From Paulownia fortunei (lineage: Eukaryota > Streptophyta > Magnoliopsida > Lamiales > Paulowniaceae), in the NCBI GenBank assembly GCA_019321725.1, contig CM033109.1, forward strand, positions 16,399,993 to 16,463,992: a stretch of DNA of 64,000 nucleotides. Direction: 5' to 3'. Of the stretch, positions 24,737 to 37,170 are shown one piece after another. The notes below the pieces were generated by a model, which searched no databases, was not told the DNA's origin, and saw only the letters and a program-made list of their open reading frames with translations. Within the stretch, counting starts at the first letter, position 1, and each line of letters opens with the position of its first letter. The translations under genes and the position numbers were made by a program.

Positions 24737-25985
24737 TTTTTAGCCTGCATGAAAATTTTATTAATTATTGAGATTTTTGTTCTTATTAATTTGTTAGTGT
24801 ACCGTGTTTATGATATATGTGAATCTCACCATGTCTTAGATTACCCCACTCAGATAGGTAATCGCCCTAGCGCTTCGACAACGAGAAGAATCAGACTCAT
24901 AGATTATGTACGTATCATTGATAGGTATGCGAATGACCGCCTTCATACTTAAAAAAATGAGGAAGGTTAATACATAACTTAAATTTGCCTTAGTTTGAGG
25001 TTAAGATGGGATCATATTTGATTAATTATAAAGTATGTCCAAACTTCACAAAATCTTATTTATGGCCGAATGTGCGAATATGGTAGTGCATAGCTTAGGT
25101 GCTTGAAGAGCGACTAGACTAAAATTTGTACGATGTTTACAGCTTGACATGCTCAAATTTAGTGGGAGCCCCATCATAGTATGTATTCATACTATATGTG
25201 CTTTAAGACTACCTTTTAAGAAGAGTGACTGAATGGATCCCTGTATATGAGCACTTACTATTTTTTAGTATCCTTTGGGACTCTAGACCATGAAATGTAA
25301 GTTTGATGACACTACTTTATCATGTATCCAATGGCTATGATTAATTTGGTCTGTCAAAGCATGACTAAGGAAGCTATCAAGACTAAGTTGATTAACATGA
25401 AAAATCGAGGAAGAACTAAGTTAATAACGCACTTATGTTATATGGCTCATAATCCAGTTGACTAAGTTAAAACTTGTTTAACATAGTCATTAGCATAGAT
25501 ACATGGTTGAGAGAGTCAAGCATGCTGTACTTATCATATATCAAGAGATCAGAGATGCATGATCTAGTGCGACCACATAGTTTGGGGTACATAAAGAGTT
25601 TTGTGTTGTAGGTTTATGATAGTTCGGTGATGACTTAATATAACACTCATCACTTGTTCCTTTCTCATTTGGTCATACGGCCTTTTTACCTGTATGAAAG
25701 AAGGGATGTGAGATGAGAAATTAGAGGATATGATTCTAAAAACTTAAGTCAAATATATATGAGTGGAGATATTAGTGCATTAAGATTACATCCATATTTG
25801 AGATACAGTTAGAATCCTATTGTGATAAGGATGATCATCATCATGTAGATCTCCTAATTAGACTCCAACTGCAATAAGGATGATGAATTATCTCTCCTAA
25901 CTTGAGATCATACAAAAAAAACTTTACGTTCTATCTGAAATAGAATACAATCTATTCTCTCTATGTTTCTTTTGCAGCATCAGCA
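24737..25985 (+). mobile_element. copia-B 3' noncoding region and LTR
   Basis: About 1.03 kb of noncoding sequence after the pol stop matches 3253-4239 in reverse complement. A degenerate polypurine tract (GAGTGGAGATATTAG, about 25760-25774) marks the LTR start; the LTR, shorter than 250 bp as seen, appears to end near the TCTCTATG...TTTTGCA region at about 25977. The end is uncertain because no second copy confirms it. Confidence 0.6.
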
Positions 25986-26689
25986 AAATGAATTTTTTCA
26001 ATGATTTAAGGTGTGCATAATTTATGTGGATAGCACTGGTAGTAATTCATCAAAGTGAAAAAGGTTATGGCATGTGTCCATAAGTAGTAAATGGGGCATG
26101 AACTTATAGGCGAGTTTCCAATCTGGTGTCATACATAATCTTCCACAATGAATAGGTAATAAATTCATGTGTGTATTTATTTCCTAAAAGAATCAAAAGG
26201 TATTTATCAAAAGACCACCGACAACTATGACTCTTCCTATCAATAGCATAATTGGACTTCATAATGAATCTATCATCACCTATGTTACAAACCTCCATAC
26301 ATTTAACAGGGCTTATAGTTGACATTAGTGTAGAACGAAGAGCCTCAAAGTTATATACATTTTCCTGGCTAGAAGACGACCCACTATGAGGAAACCTTTT
26401 GGTTGCGAAACACCATACTTATTTCGATAATACTATGCTATCTTCCATTAATTCTAAATCTCTGTTAACCCACTCCAAAATTTGATCCATGATAGGCAGA
26501 AAATGAGTAAATAATGGGTATTGTGATACTAGAGTGTAATAAAAAATTAGGCTTTCTAAGCTTCCACACTAAAGCCAAGGCAAGACAGACAAAGAGAAAA
26601 TGGTAAAGCTAATGAAAAAGCCAAAAAATAGGGAATAAAGGACACAGACAAGGTGACCTAAAAAACAAAGAGAGTGATGAATAAAGGTT
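25986..26689. other. unclassified sequence, ~0.7 kb
   Basis: Contains a 73-codon antisense open stretch (26104-26325) whose translation I do not recognise, and AT-rich sequence. It may be the upstream part of the LINE or an unrelated relic. No RNA gene or repeat match was seen. Confidence 0.35.
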
Positions 26690-27175
26690 GCAAACAATAT
26701 TGTTTTACATCCAAATGAATGGAAAGGTAGCATTGACCAATTCTGAAAGGTATTAATGATTTGAACAATATGGTTCTCGATTGTGAACTATCAAGAGCAG
26801 GTTTTGCAGGATTTGTGTATACATGGATGAATAATCATATTTGGGAAAGACTTGAAAGAATTCTTTATTTGTCAAGCTAGTCAAAACATTTTTCATAGAC
26901 ACAGGTTATTCATCATCATAGTGTCAGACCATTATGGTCTACTAACTCAATTGGAAGAAAACCACAGTAGAGGCCTGACTGCTTTCCATTTTTTCCATAT
27001 GTGGGCTTAACATGATAAGTTTTGTAAATTTGTGGTGGATAAATGGATTTTTCCCTCTTCTGCTAAAGGTATGATTAAATTCTAACAAATATTACTTCAA
27101 TTAAATCAGCACCATTGTTGGTGAAATAAGCAGGTTTTCGAAAATAGTTCTGAATATGTAAGAAATGTTGCTTCT
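26690..27175 (+). pseudogene. LINE (L1-type) endonuclease C-terminal region
   Basis: Translation in shifting frames gives VLHPNEWKGSID, CELSRAGFAGFVYTWMNN, WERLERIL, then VSDHYGLLTQLEE, matching the end of the apurinic endonuclease domain of plant LINEs (DLS-x-GF-x-G-x-FTW ... SDH-x-PLL). The SDH catalytic-site motif is near 26925. The frame is broken at several points. It continues at 30080 after the solo LTR insertion. Confidence 0.8.
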
Positions 27176-30079
27176 GAAACTGTGATACCCGAGCCTCTTA
27201 CTACTCACATGGCCAATTATAATTCATACATTACGTGTTAATTTTATATGTTATTTGCATTTCTATTGACATTGCATAATTTATTTCATTTTATACGACA
27301 TTCTTGAATATTAAACTAAATTCTGAAGTTCTTGCACGGTATTAGTTATTGAATTTTCTAATCTAAGTAGTTGATTTTATATTGAAATAAGAAGAAAATG
27401 AGGTGGATCAATATTAGATATAGATGGGATATATATGTTATAATTTTGGAAGTGTTAAAAGTGTTACTAGTAAGCTTATACGGTTTAATTTAATTTGATC
27501 AAGTTATTTCAAAAGTATATATTTGTAAATTAACATAATTGGAATATTAGACATGATATAATGTGATTTAAGTGTCCTATTACAAGGCCCATATATGCAT
27601 ATGATTTTAGAAATGCAAACTTGATATTTCGTTAAGAATCGGATGTGAATCGGTTTGGAGATCGAATGAACGGGCATAGGAAATAACTATGGGAATGAAT
27701 GGTGACTAAGATAGGTTGCAACCAAATAAAAATAGGTGAGACACACAAGATTAGGGCTGCAAGATAAGAGAGAAAATCAGATTTGCCATTTACTTGCCAC
27801 CTCATGCTTTCTTATTAAGCTTAAGCTAACATCTCAAGCTAACACCTCAAACCCTTCACCCTTAAGCAACGACCAGACCCTCATTTCAGACATTTTCATA
27901 TTCCAAACACACACCTTAAGGTCTCCAAATGATCCAAATTGATTCCAAGTTGAAATAAAAGTAAGAAAAGCAAAGAAGAAGTGATTATCATCAAGTTAAC
28001 CTCAAAATCTGCATAGGTAACACTTATCTACGATTTTGCCTTTGGTTTTCAGATTATTATGAATGGTTTTATTGTTTATTAAGCTTTCAATATCTCTTAT
28101 AAAAGTGTTAGGAAGTTTTTAGTTAGACTTTGGTGCACAAAGAAAGGGTTTTTGATTACAAACACTTAATAGGAAATACTTGTGGCAGAAACTGTCATCT
28201 TACTGTTTTCTTGTGTTTTAGGCTTCAAAAGTGTATGGTATGTTGAATAAAACCTATAATTATTACCATTTACATGACCATATATGAGTTAAGAGTATTG
28301 GAATGAAGTTTTATTAGTTGGCAATTGAAATAGAGAATGATATTGGAGGAACACTCAAACTGCCAAAATAGCAAAATCTGTTTTGGTGTGCTGTGAAGGA
28401 AACTGAATTAAGGGAGCTAAATCCATTATTTTTGGTAATAATATGACCTGGTTGTCTCCTTATATATGTTATCTAAGTATGGTGAAAATGTTGGAGTGAT
28501 TGAATATACTTAAGGGTGCCAAAACCAATAATGTCATGAAGTGTGGAAAACTGTCATGGTAGAAAACAATCTGTTTCAGTATGTCGTGAAGAGAGCTGAA
28601 CTTGGGAAGCTATATCCGTGATTTTTAGCAATTATATGATATTGTTACATTTATATACATGTTATCTAAGTGTGGTAAAAATTTGGGAGTGATTGGATAT
28701 GCTTAGAGATGTTAAAATTATCATACAACTAAACTTGACAGCAAGAAAATATGAAAATGTGAATCTACCACATTTGATCACTTAGCATGTTTCAACCTAA
28801 ACATGTGGCTATTGAGTGTTAACAATTAGGTACATGCTATTAGAGTTATAATACTTCAATTACATGATGTTTGCATGTACTTAAGATGAGAAATTGAGGT
28901 ATTTAAGGGGCTATATTGGGTTCTAGTTTGTGAAAGCTTGATTGTTAACTTATAGCTTGGTGTTTAAGGTCTAGTATGAGATTTTGTGCTTTCAACTTGC
29001 CAAATTGGGAATGGTGCTTGATGTTGGGTAATATTACAGGCTATTTTACATCTAAGGTTGGAGAGGAATACTAAACAAATTTAGACTAAGCCACCAACCA
29101 AGTGAAAGGTAAGTAAAGATTCATTTGCAACTACAATGCATAGACATAGTAGATGTGTGAATTATATGTAATATCATAAATTATATGTGCATAGTAGAGG
29201 GCTCTCCATTGAGCATACATACATGGGCATTATCATTAGCACGTGCATGCATCACATACGAGCATTGTGATAAATCTTGCATTACACGGCATGATTCAGA
29301 GAAAGGAAAATATTTTGCTGACCACTACTAGTGCATCAAAGCATGCATGGATTTGCATGGTTTTATGCATGGATTTGCAAGTTCGCGTGCATGGATTTGC
29401 ATGTGTATGAGTATGCATGGATTTGCATGCTTATATGATTATTGGCCATTGGATTATGGCGGTGTACAGAGCTCTTTTCCGGTGCATGGGATAGTAGCAT
29501 TGGTCAGGGGCCCAAAAAAAGAAATGATTTTGAGAGAAATATTTTGATGCATAAAATTGCATTGTGAGCATAGCATTTTGAGTTGCATGACTTGATATTG
29601 TGGATTATTCTTTGACATGCATAATCTTTACTTGCTGAACGTTAGCTCATATAGTTTATGCATTGTAGGTGAGTACGACGATGCTTGAAGCATCTTTGGC
29701 TGGTTGGTCGGCTGTTGGAGCTCCTGCAGGTGTTTGAGGGAGTGTGTACATGGATGACGACCTGTTGGGCTATTTTGTTGGCTTGTTATATTTTGAGTCT
29801 GGTGTATTATATTTTTTTTAGATTGATACTATATTTCTCTTTTAAAACTTTACTATAAATAAGTATGTAAATATTGTGGTCGTTATGGGTGTTGTGTTTT
29901 TATATAAATACTGATCCTTCTATTTTAAACAGGGTTGTGTATGTAAGAAGTGATTTAGCTTTTCTTAAAATGTTAAAAAAATAAATAAATAAATAAATAT
30001 TCCATGCATGCACACAGGTTCTATCATGTCAAATTATACAATATATATGGTTGTGTAGGAATGGGGGTGTTACAGAAAC
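27176..30079 (+). mobile_element. gypsy-2 solo LTR (27181-30074) with GAAAC target duplications
   Basis: The 2894-bp LTR begins TGTGATACCCGAGCC and ends GGGGGTGTTACA, the terminal pattern of Tekay-type LTRs. It is flanked by GAAAC at 27176-27180 and 30075-30079, a perfect 5-bp duplication showing an intact insertion into the LINE. No PBS, gag or pol lies within, so recombination between two LTRs has probably removed the internal part. Its sequence differs from the 7473 family, but partial copies occur at 62324-62938 and, inverted, 62939-64000. The ORFs at 27736-27942 and 29347-29547 are LTR sequence. Confidence 0.9.
29340..29440 (+). repeat. GCATGGATTTGCATG minisatellite inside gypsy-2 LTR
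   Basis: About four to five imperfect repeats of GCATGGATTTGCATG separated by variable spacers. The inverted LTR copy at 63590-63665 has the same cluster in reverse complement (ATGCAAATCTATGCAT), so it is part of the LTR family rather than a local expansion. Confidence 0.75.
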
Positions 30080-30249
30080 TGCTCGTATGGAAGCTATTTT
30101 TTTATCAAAACCCGACTGATGAGAATTCATTATCTATGAATAGAAGCCAAGATTTATATGCTCAAGCCTTAGCCATGGAAGAAAGCTTTTGGAAACAAAA
30201 GTCGGCTTGTAAGTGGTTGCAAGAAGGAGAGTGGAATACACGATATTTT
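30080..30249 (+). pseudogene. LINE segment between endonuclease and RT
   Basis: Continues the LINE after the solo LTR. The translation ends ALAMEESFWKQKSACKWL and QEGEWNTRYFS, matching the conserved EE-x-FW-QKS-x-WL-x-EGD-x-NT-x-FFH linker of plant LINEs. Interrupted near 30250 by a copia-A-like LTR. Confidence 0.82.
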
Positions 30250-31520
30250 AGTTAGGGTATTGCCAGACGAACCAATTGATTAGGTCGTCCTTATGCTCTT
30301 GTGAAATCAATCTTATTCATATTAATATCATTAAATAGCAATCTTTATCTTAAATTTATTATAAAAATTAGATGAAGTCCTTGGATCAAATATTGCTATG
30401 GGCATAGTCGCACATATAATGGCGATCGTAGAATATACCTCCAAGGTTGTGGTCTTAAAATAGTCTAAGTCAAGGATTATTGAGATGAGACATCAATAAT
30501 CCCACTGAGACTTGCACATATGATGTAGGCTCAAAGGAGGATGCCTCGTTCCATAGGCACTGGTGTGAAAACATTAATGCATGTATGTGGATGCTTATTG
30601 GTGAACAAGAACACTAAACTACCCCACCTGAAAATTTCCAATTGAAAATATTCTATTATTGAATGAGAATTTTCTCATTACGATAGTATAAGAATTAATC
30701 CTTGGACTTAAGGCGCCGTGGTAACCTTGTGCATGACATATTTTATTTTGATGTATTTTCTCATTGCATGACAATTATAAGGGGTTTACATTTGGTGTGA
30801 TATCTTCACACATAGAGGTTAATGAGTGGCTAACAAATGATCCATCACCATCTAGATGAATAAGTGAATCTCTTATATGTTTCATTGTACTTGACTCTAA
30901 AATCTTTGGCCAAGGTTGGATGAAAATTAGACGAGGAATTTTCTAATTGTTCATCATCGAGTGAAGTTACTAGGAATGGATAAATAGTTATTGAGCTATT
31001 TGGTTCTTAAGATTAATAGGTTAAATCCAAAAGGATTAATTAATCGAAATAATTACAATTCAACTAAATCACAAGAGTTGTAAGCCAATAACTAGCTTAG
31101 AATGAACCTAAGGGTCCACACACTAAGTTGGAAAGAGTACACTTCTAGTTAGAAAATATCCAAGGGGTGGATAAACAAATTAATAGAGATTAATTTGGGG
31201 CTCAAATTAATTTAAGAAGTTAATCAAAGTAATAAAATATTGAGGATTAGGGAGCCTCTCTTGAGTTTTGGATAGAAGAATGATTATTTATTATTATTTT
31301 TTTACCTCTTTTTAAATCCACTATTGAAATCCATACACAATGAAGATTCTAATTGAAAGGTGTTATAATATAGTTCATGCATTAAGGTGATCTTGATATT
31401 GTCTTATTATTTATAAATTATTTTTTAACGTCAATACTTATTTATGAAATCAATTATTTATGCACATCTTTATCTACAACAAATCAATGTTTTATATTAG
31501 CAGTTGATATAGTAGAACCA
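30250..31520 (+). repeat. divergent copia-A-type LTR inserted in the LINE
   Basis: Colinear with the reverse complement of the 49345-51562 LTR: an LTR start resembling TGTTAGAGTAGG..., then TTAGATGAAGTCC (about 30370), a GCGATCGTAGAATATACCTCC segment (about 30421), CACATACATGC-type sequence (about 30570-30600), and CTAGCTTAGAATGAACCTAAG (about 31093-31113). It is shorter and more diverged than the others, so older or a different subfamily. The right border is approximate and no target duplication was identified. Confidence 0.7.
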
Positions 31521-31529
31521 GACATCTAG

Positions 31530-33541
31530 CTAAATAAACTCAAGCATTTATTGTGCCATTAGTGATACATAAATCAAGAACCGCCACTAAAAACTGAGGG
31601 TTTTAATCATAAATTAAGACAATAATACAAAACCTCTATTAAGAGGTTCACCATTTTTTCTTAGTCAAATGAAATTTAGAAAGATATAATAAAAATAGAA
31701 AAAATAAAATATAAAACAGAAACTAAAGAAGACATTTTTATTACAACTAGAAAAATTAATATAAAAAGGGGGGTGATTTGATTAACTAATTTGTAGAAAA
31801 TGAAACTAAAGTGCGAAGAATAAAAAATAAATAAATGAGTACAAGATTGATGAAGTTTTAGTTGAGGTTTTATTTGCAACCTCTAGACAATAAATTGTGA
31901 ATTTATATTAATATTACTTCCACTGTTTTATTAAAACTATCAACCTTAGATAACAACAAGCTCTGTTATCTCAATCTTTCCTTAATTTTTCATTAGATAG
32001 AATAAATTCTCTACCTAATTTCCTAACCATCAAACAATGTAGAACAACCTCTCTATATTCAATTTAACAGAATCATTAAGATGGGAAAGATAGATTGATC
32101 TAAGAAACAAATACACAAGCTCGGACTCAACTTCTGATATGATCCACATCATGGTTAACAAAAACATCACATAATCATTAATCACAATTCAATACTTATA
32201 ATTAAAAATTCAAGATAATTACAGATCAAGAATTATGATCTAGTTTTAGGTAATTCTCAAACTCTAGTTGGTTGTACACCCAAATAAAATAAGAAAATAA
32301 CCATAAAGAAATTAAATGTAGAAGAACATAAACAATCTCAATTAGAAAAGTGGGGAAAAATATCAAATACTCAATTGCACAAATTCATATCTAGGATTTT
32401 GAAATCACCCTTAACCAAATTGTAGATTTAGCCTTAGATACTTGAAAATAACAAGAAAAACAAAACTAACAATATTAGAAATTCAAAAAATTGAAAAGGA
32501 AAAAGGGGAATAAGAACACCAATATGGATGAATTCCTTAGATAGATGAATCTCTCTTTTTAAAACCCTCCTCTTCTCTTCTATTTTTGGAACCTAAAGCT
32601 CTCTCTCTATTTTTTAGATTTTTTGTGTATTATGAATGACATCCAAGAGGCTCTTATAATAGAAGAGTGCCATAAATTGACATCTCCAAATTCACTCCAA
32701 ATTTACTTCAAATTTGCTCTAAATTCATATATCGTTCTTAGATCTGAATATTGACACACATTTTTTTCAATTAAATTAACTGATTTTTGAAAAGTGATCA
32801 ACATGAAAGTTGTGGCTTTATCTGTGAATTACATTATTCAACTTGAATCACATTATTCCAGCATGTGAGGCACAAGTTATGCCTAAAATACTGAGCATTG
32901 TCATATGCTAAAAATCTTCCAATCAACCTACCCACATCTTTTGACTGCTTTTTCTCTTTGTTAACGGCTGAATTAGCTATTATGATCTTGTGCAAAGCTG
33001 TAGCACCATGTGTTGACTTTTTTTTCTAGCTTGATTCACTTGATTTCAATCATAAGGAATAAAGTTATGATTGATTAAAAGATATGTGTCTTCACAACAA
33101 AGTTGTAGCCCTCTGTCTTACTTTCAAATGGATCATGATTCAAGTGAAAAGGGTTTTTGAGTAGAGAGTTATGCCTAAAATATAAAAATTACCCAAGTCT
33201 GGAAACATGCTGATTTTGAATTTAATGCAAACCCAACAATCACTTGCAAAGTTTAAGTGATTTTTTTATATATTTTGATCTGCATATTATGGACGTATGG
33301 AAAAATGACTCTTTTTTTCTAATTATGATGCTTCTATGATTCAATGAAAGACTATCTCCCAATTTGGTCACGAAATGTGTCGTCTTATTTGATTTTATTT
33401 TGACTTTTTTTTATCTCGTTTTATCAATTGATTCCCAAAATCCTATAACACATAAAACATTAATAAAAACAAAGCAAGAGAAGTGTAAAAAAATTGATAT
33501 AAAAAATATGTAGAAACACACTTATGAATCGACCAACACTC
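31530..33541 (-). repeat. Tat/Athila-like LTR, antisense
   Basis: Reverse complement of the 4240-5866 family: LTR start near 33541 (ATAAGTGTG...), the CTTGCTTTG and GGGAATCAATTG segments near 33430-33480, a GCATGTTTCCAGACTTGGG segment near 33200-33220, and the GGTGAACCTCTTAATAGAGG segment near 31635-31655. No PBS or coding sequence is attached, so it may be a solo LTR. The left border is uncertain. Other small ORFs here are not genes. Confidence 0.72.
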
Positions 33542-34060
33542 TACCAAGAAAAATCGCCCCTTTTTCTTCTTCTTTAATTCCATTTCTCTATCAAAAGGTG
33601 GAATCAGATTAATTCTTCATTTACTAGTTGAATTAAAAATTGAACTCTATATATTCTAGACTAAAATAGCCTTTTTAAATCTACTAGCATGGATTCAATT
33701 AATGTGAACATGTGGATACACTTAGAGGGGTAACATTTGGAACTCCAAGCGACCATTTCCAACAAGAGGGGTATCAAATCAAGATTTGTAAAAGCAGTTA
33801 GTGGATGGATTCAAGATTTGGGAAGGAGCTAATTGAGAGAAAATAATTTGGATTATTTCATATATCTTCGTTAGTGAGAGTACAAATTAAGGTTTTCGAA
33901 GCCTTCCTGCTATAGGTATTAGGAAATGCACAAATGAGTAATCACGAATGAGTACTAGAATTCTTTTATTATATGTAATGTAATTTGTTTATCTTGTTTC
34001 AAAAAAAATTAAATTTCGTTGTACATACATTTTTAAGGACCGCGCTAACCGGACAATTTC
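33542..34060. other. unclassified AT-rich segment before LINE RT
   Basis: No long ORF. Ends near an A-run (about 34001-34008) preceding the point where LINE sequence resumes. It could be LINE sequence decayed beyond recognition or a separate relic. Confidence 0.35.
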
Positions 34061-35400
34061 CTTGTCATGGTTCAAAAGAAATGGCAATGAAATTTGATAC
34101 ATCAGATTTCGGTGGATGACGATATTATTTTTTAAGCCTAGTGCTATATGTGTGAGTCTGTTGTCACTTATTTTAATAATCTACTCATGGGAGGGGCGGT
34201 GGATACTTCCTCACCATTTCTGGATTGCATCCCCAAGTTGGTAACGGATGAACAAAATCATTGTCGGTGTTTGGCTCCATCTATCTCGAAAATGAAGTGT
34301 TATTTGGCATTGATCCTAATAGCGTTGCGGGTACTCATGATTTTTCGGACTATTTTTATCAATATTGCTGGGACAATATTATTGCAGATCTATTGTAAGC
34401 TTGCGATGAAATTTTTAGTGGGGTTCAGATGCCTCGGAGTTTTACTGCTACCACAATTGTGTTGATACCGAAAAATGAATCTTCAAAAAACTTGGGCTGA
34501 TTTTCGGCCAATTAGACTTTGTAACGTCTCAACAAAATCATTTCGAAATTCCTCACAAGATGCTTAGGGCTTCTCTTACCATCTTTAATCCCCCCTGCAC
34601 AGAGCGGCTTTGTATCGGGTAGGTTAAATGGGGACAGTATCCTTCTTACACAAAAGCTGGCACATTCAATTAATAGTCTAACTAAGGTGGAGAACGTGAT
34701 CTTCAAGTTGGATATGGCTGAGGCATATGACCGAATTCAATGAGCTTTCTTATACTCGGTTCTAAGGAGATTTAGATTTTTTGGAGGATTTGATTTCTTT
34801 AATTTTCCATTGTATAGAGAACACCTGGTTTTCTATTCTATTTAATGGTATGCAGAGGGATTTTTCAAGTCTACTAGGGGTATTCGTCATGGTGATCCGC
34901 TGTCACCTTTGCTATTTATTTTGGCTCCTGAGGCTTTTTCAAGAGGTATTCATGATCTCTTTATTCACGACTCTTCATTATATTACCACTCAGCTGGAGG
35001 TCAGCTTGTAGCACATCTTGCATATGCGGATGATGTGCTGATTTTTTCGAAGCCTTCAATTGTTGGTTTGACATTGCTCATGGAGTTTCTACATGAGTAT
35101 TTATAATCCTTGTAAGTGTTATTTTGTGACCAGTAAATGGATATCACATAATCAGGTTTTATCGATTAAGAGAATCACGGGGTTCAACTATAAGGATTTT
35201 TTTATTAAATACTTGGGAGCTCCTTTATTTCGTGGTGACGTTAAAAAAACATTTTTTGAGAAATTGATTTCCAAATTAAGGATTAAAATTATAAGGATCA
35301 GAAAAGACAGATTTCACATATGGGGATCGTCTCCTTTGGATCAAACATGTACTCTCTTCTATGACTATTCATATATTGCAAGTAATTCACCCTACTAAGG
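34061..35400 (+). pseudogene. LINE reverse transcriptase domain
   Basis: Motifs occur in order over several frames: SYFNNLL-like start (about 34165), the LIPKN-like block near 34465 followed by WADFRPIRLCN (about 34495), PPAQSGFVSGRLNGDSILL (about 34590-34645), KLDMAEAYDRIQ (about 34705), a GIRHGDPLSPLLF-like block (about 34880-34920) and the catalytic AYADDVLIF at about 35020-35045. At least three frameshifts and a stop after DRIQ inactivate it. Target-primed reverse transcription would be its role in an active copy. Confidence 0.88.
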
Positions 35401-36467
35401 CCGTTTTGAAATAGATTGAACAGTTGTTTGCTCGATTTTTTTGGGGATCCGCTGTGGGGAATAAAAAAATTCATTAGTGTTCATGGTCTAAGGTATGTTA
35501 TCCTATAGAAGAAGGGGGGCTGGTATTCGGTCTCTTTTTGATCTTTTGATAAGAAAGTTGGGTGGCGGTTTCGAACTAGCAACTCTTTATAGGCCGCATT
35601 TATGAGGCAGAAATATTGCACACTTGAACATTCATTACGTGTGTTGGCTAAAGTGCATCACTCTAGAGGATGGAAGCGTTTGGTTGGAGCTCGGTAATTG
35701 GCAGAATCGAATGTATTTTGGAATAACTGGATGAGGGATCAGCTTTTAGTCGTGACTCATCTAGTGCATAAGCTAGAGTTGTTAGTTAAGGATTTCCGGA
35801 GCGATTCCGTTTAGGATTCAGCCAAGCTGCTCAACTTTCTTCCACATGAGATTGTGGAAGAAATTGTCACGATTCCCTTTGATACATCAGCGAAGATTGT
35901 GGACATGGCATCATGGGAACTTTCAAAAGATGGAAAATTTTCCATAAAATCTTCCTGGGAGTGCATTCGGAAGCTAGGAACGGTGCAACAGCTCTTTAAA
36001 AAAATCTGGATGCCTTGTCATCCCAAATGTTTCGATCTTTGCTTGGAGGCTAGTTTGAGATTGGTTACCTGTAGACTTGAAATTACAAGGTCGAGGCATG
36101 GAGATTGTTTTCGCAATATATCAATGTTGCCGGGATCATGAGTCAGTGCAGCATTTTTTCTTATCGAGTAAAAAGGTGCAACAGGTTTGGCATTTTTCCG
36201 CAGGTTTTTTAGTATTCTTGTCCCCGACACGACTTCTGTGATCAATTGGATTCTATATTGGTAAGGAACAGCAACTAATGGTCATCATATTCGCCATCTC
36301 CTTCCTTTGTTAATTTTGTGGTTCTCTCTTTCAATCCCAGACGGATTATATGGAGGGTTATCCATTATTTGAGGAGAGTTAACCAAGACCAAATAGATTC
36401 CAAGGATTTTTGGAGTGGTTACAAATCAGCAGCTATCTTTCTGAAATTGAAATACCTGGTAGTCTGA
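35401..36467 (+). pseudogene. LINE thumb and zinc-binding (zf-RVT) region
   Basis: A FFWGS...KKIH block near 35440-35475 and IEEGGL (about 35503) mark the region after RT. The segment 35854-36110 (ASWELSKDGKFSIKSSWECI and IWMPCHPKCF) fits the plant zf-RVT domain. Frames are broken throughout. Confidence 0.75.
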
Positions 36468-37170
36468 ATGTTCTCAATTGCTAGATTGCGAAATGGCTTT
36501 TTCCAATCCCAGGTTGATTTTAAATTTAAAACCGATAGAGCGTGGAGAGGAAATCCGGGTTCATCGGGTGCTGGAGGGGTTGTACGAGATCACAAGGGTG
36601 AACTTATTTTCGTATTCTTCAAATATTTAGGGACAGCTACTATTGTAGTAGCTGAAATCGCGGCATTGTTTCATGGGCTTCAATTATGTGTGCAGCATGG
36701 TGTGCAAAACATTTGGCTGGAGGTTGATTCACAAAGCTTAATTCGTCTCCTCACGGGTGGTAGACGGGGTCACTGGTCCCTACAAATTTATATTACAAGG
36801 GCTCTCCTCCTCCTTAATTGGCGCATATCTTATATCTTTAGGGAAAAATGTTCCACCAGACTTCCGAGCCAATGTGGCGTGTGACTCTTTCCAATCTGAA
36901 TACTTTGTAGTGGATCATTCACCACCAGGGCTTAGCAGAATTATTTGCACTAGATATATATGATCTAGCTAATTTGCGTTTCAAATGATTTTGTAAGGGA
37001 TGAGTCCTCTTTATTTATTTTTAAGTTTACTATTTTGTATTTAAATATTTATGTACTCGGTTTGATAAATTAATAAGTGAGTAGGAGCCTGCAGTTTTAG
37101 TTATAAAAAATTAAATTGTAGGTAAGATCCGCATAGATACAAAAGTCTTTATTTAAAAAAAAAAGAGAAA
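36468..37170 (+). pseudogene. LINE C-terminal RNase H and 3' end with A-run
   Basis: Residues after position 36510 read DFKFKTDRAWRGNPGSSGAG, GVVRDHKGEL, VVAEIAALFHGLQL and WLEVDSQSLIRLL, the RVT_3/RNase H fold with D, E and D positions visible. The frame is open until 36884 but the normal end appears shifted. An untranslated tail leads to a 10-base A-run at about 37157-37166, the probable 3' end of the LINE. Alternatively, a host RNase H-like gene cannot be fully excluded, but continuity with the RT argues against that. Confidence 0.82.

Noticed and set aside
27736..27942. 68-codon ORF as a small gene
   Set aside because: Lies within the gypsy-2 solo LTR and is repeated in the LTR copy near 62850-62930.
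36468..36884. 138-codon frame as an independent host RNase H-like gene
   Set aside because: It directly continues LINE RT and zf-RVT sequence on the same strand and precedes an A-run, so it is best read as the LINE C-terminus.
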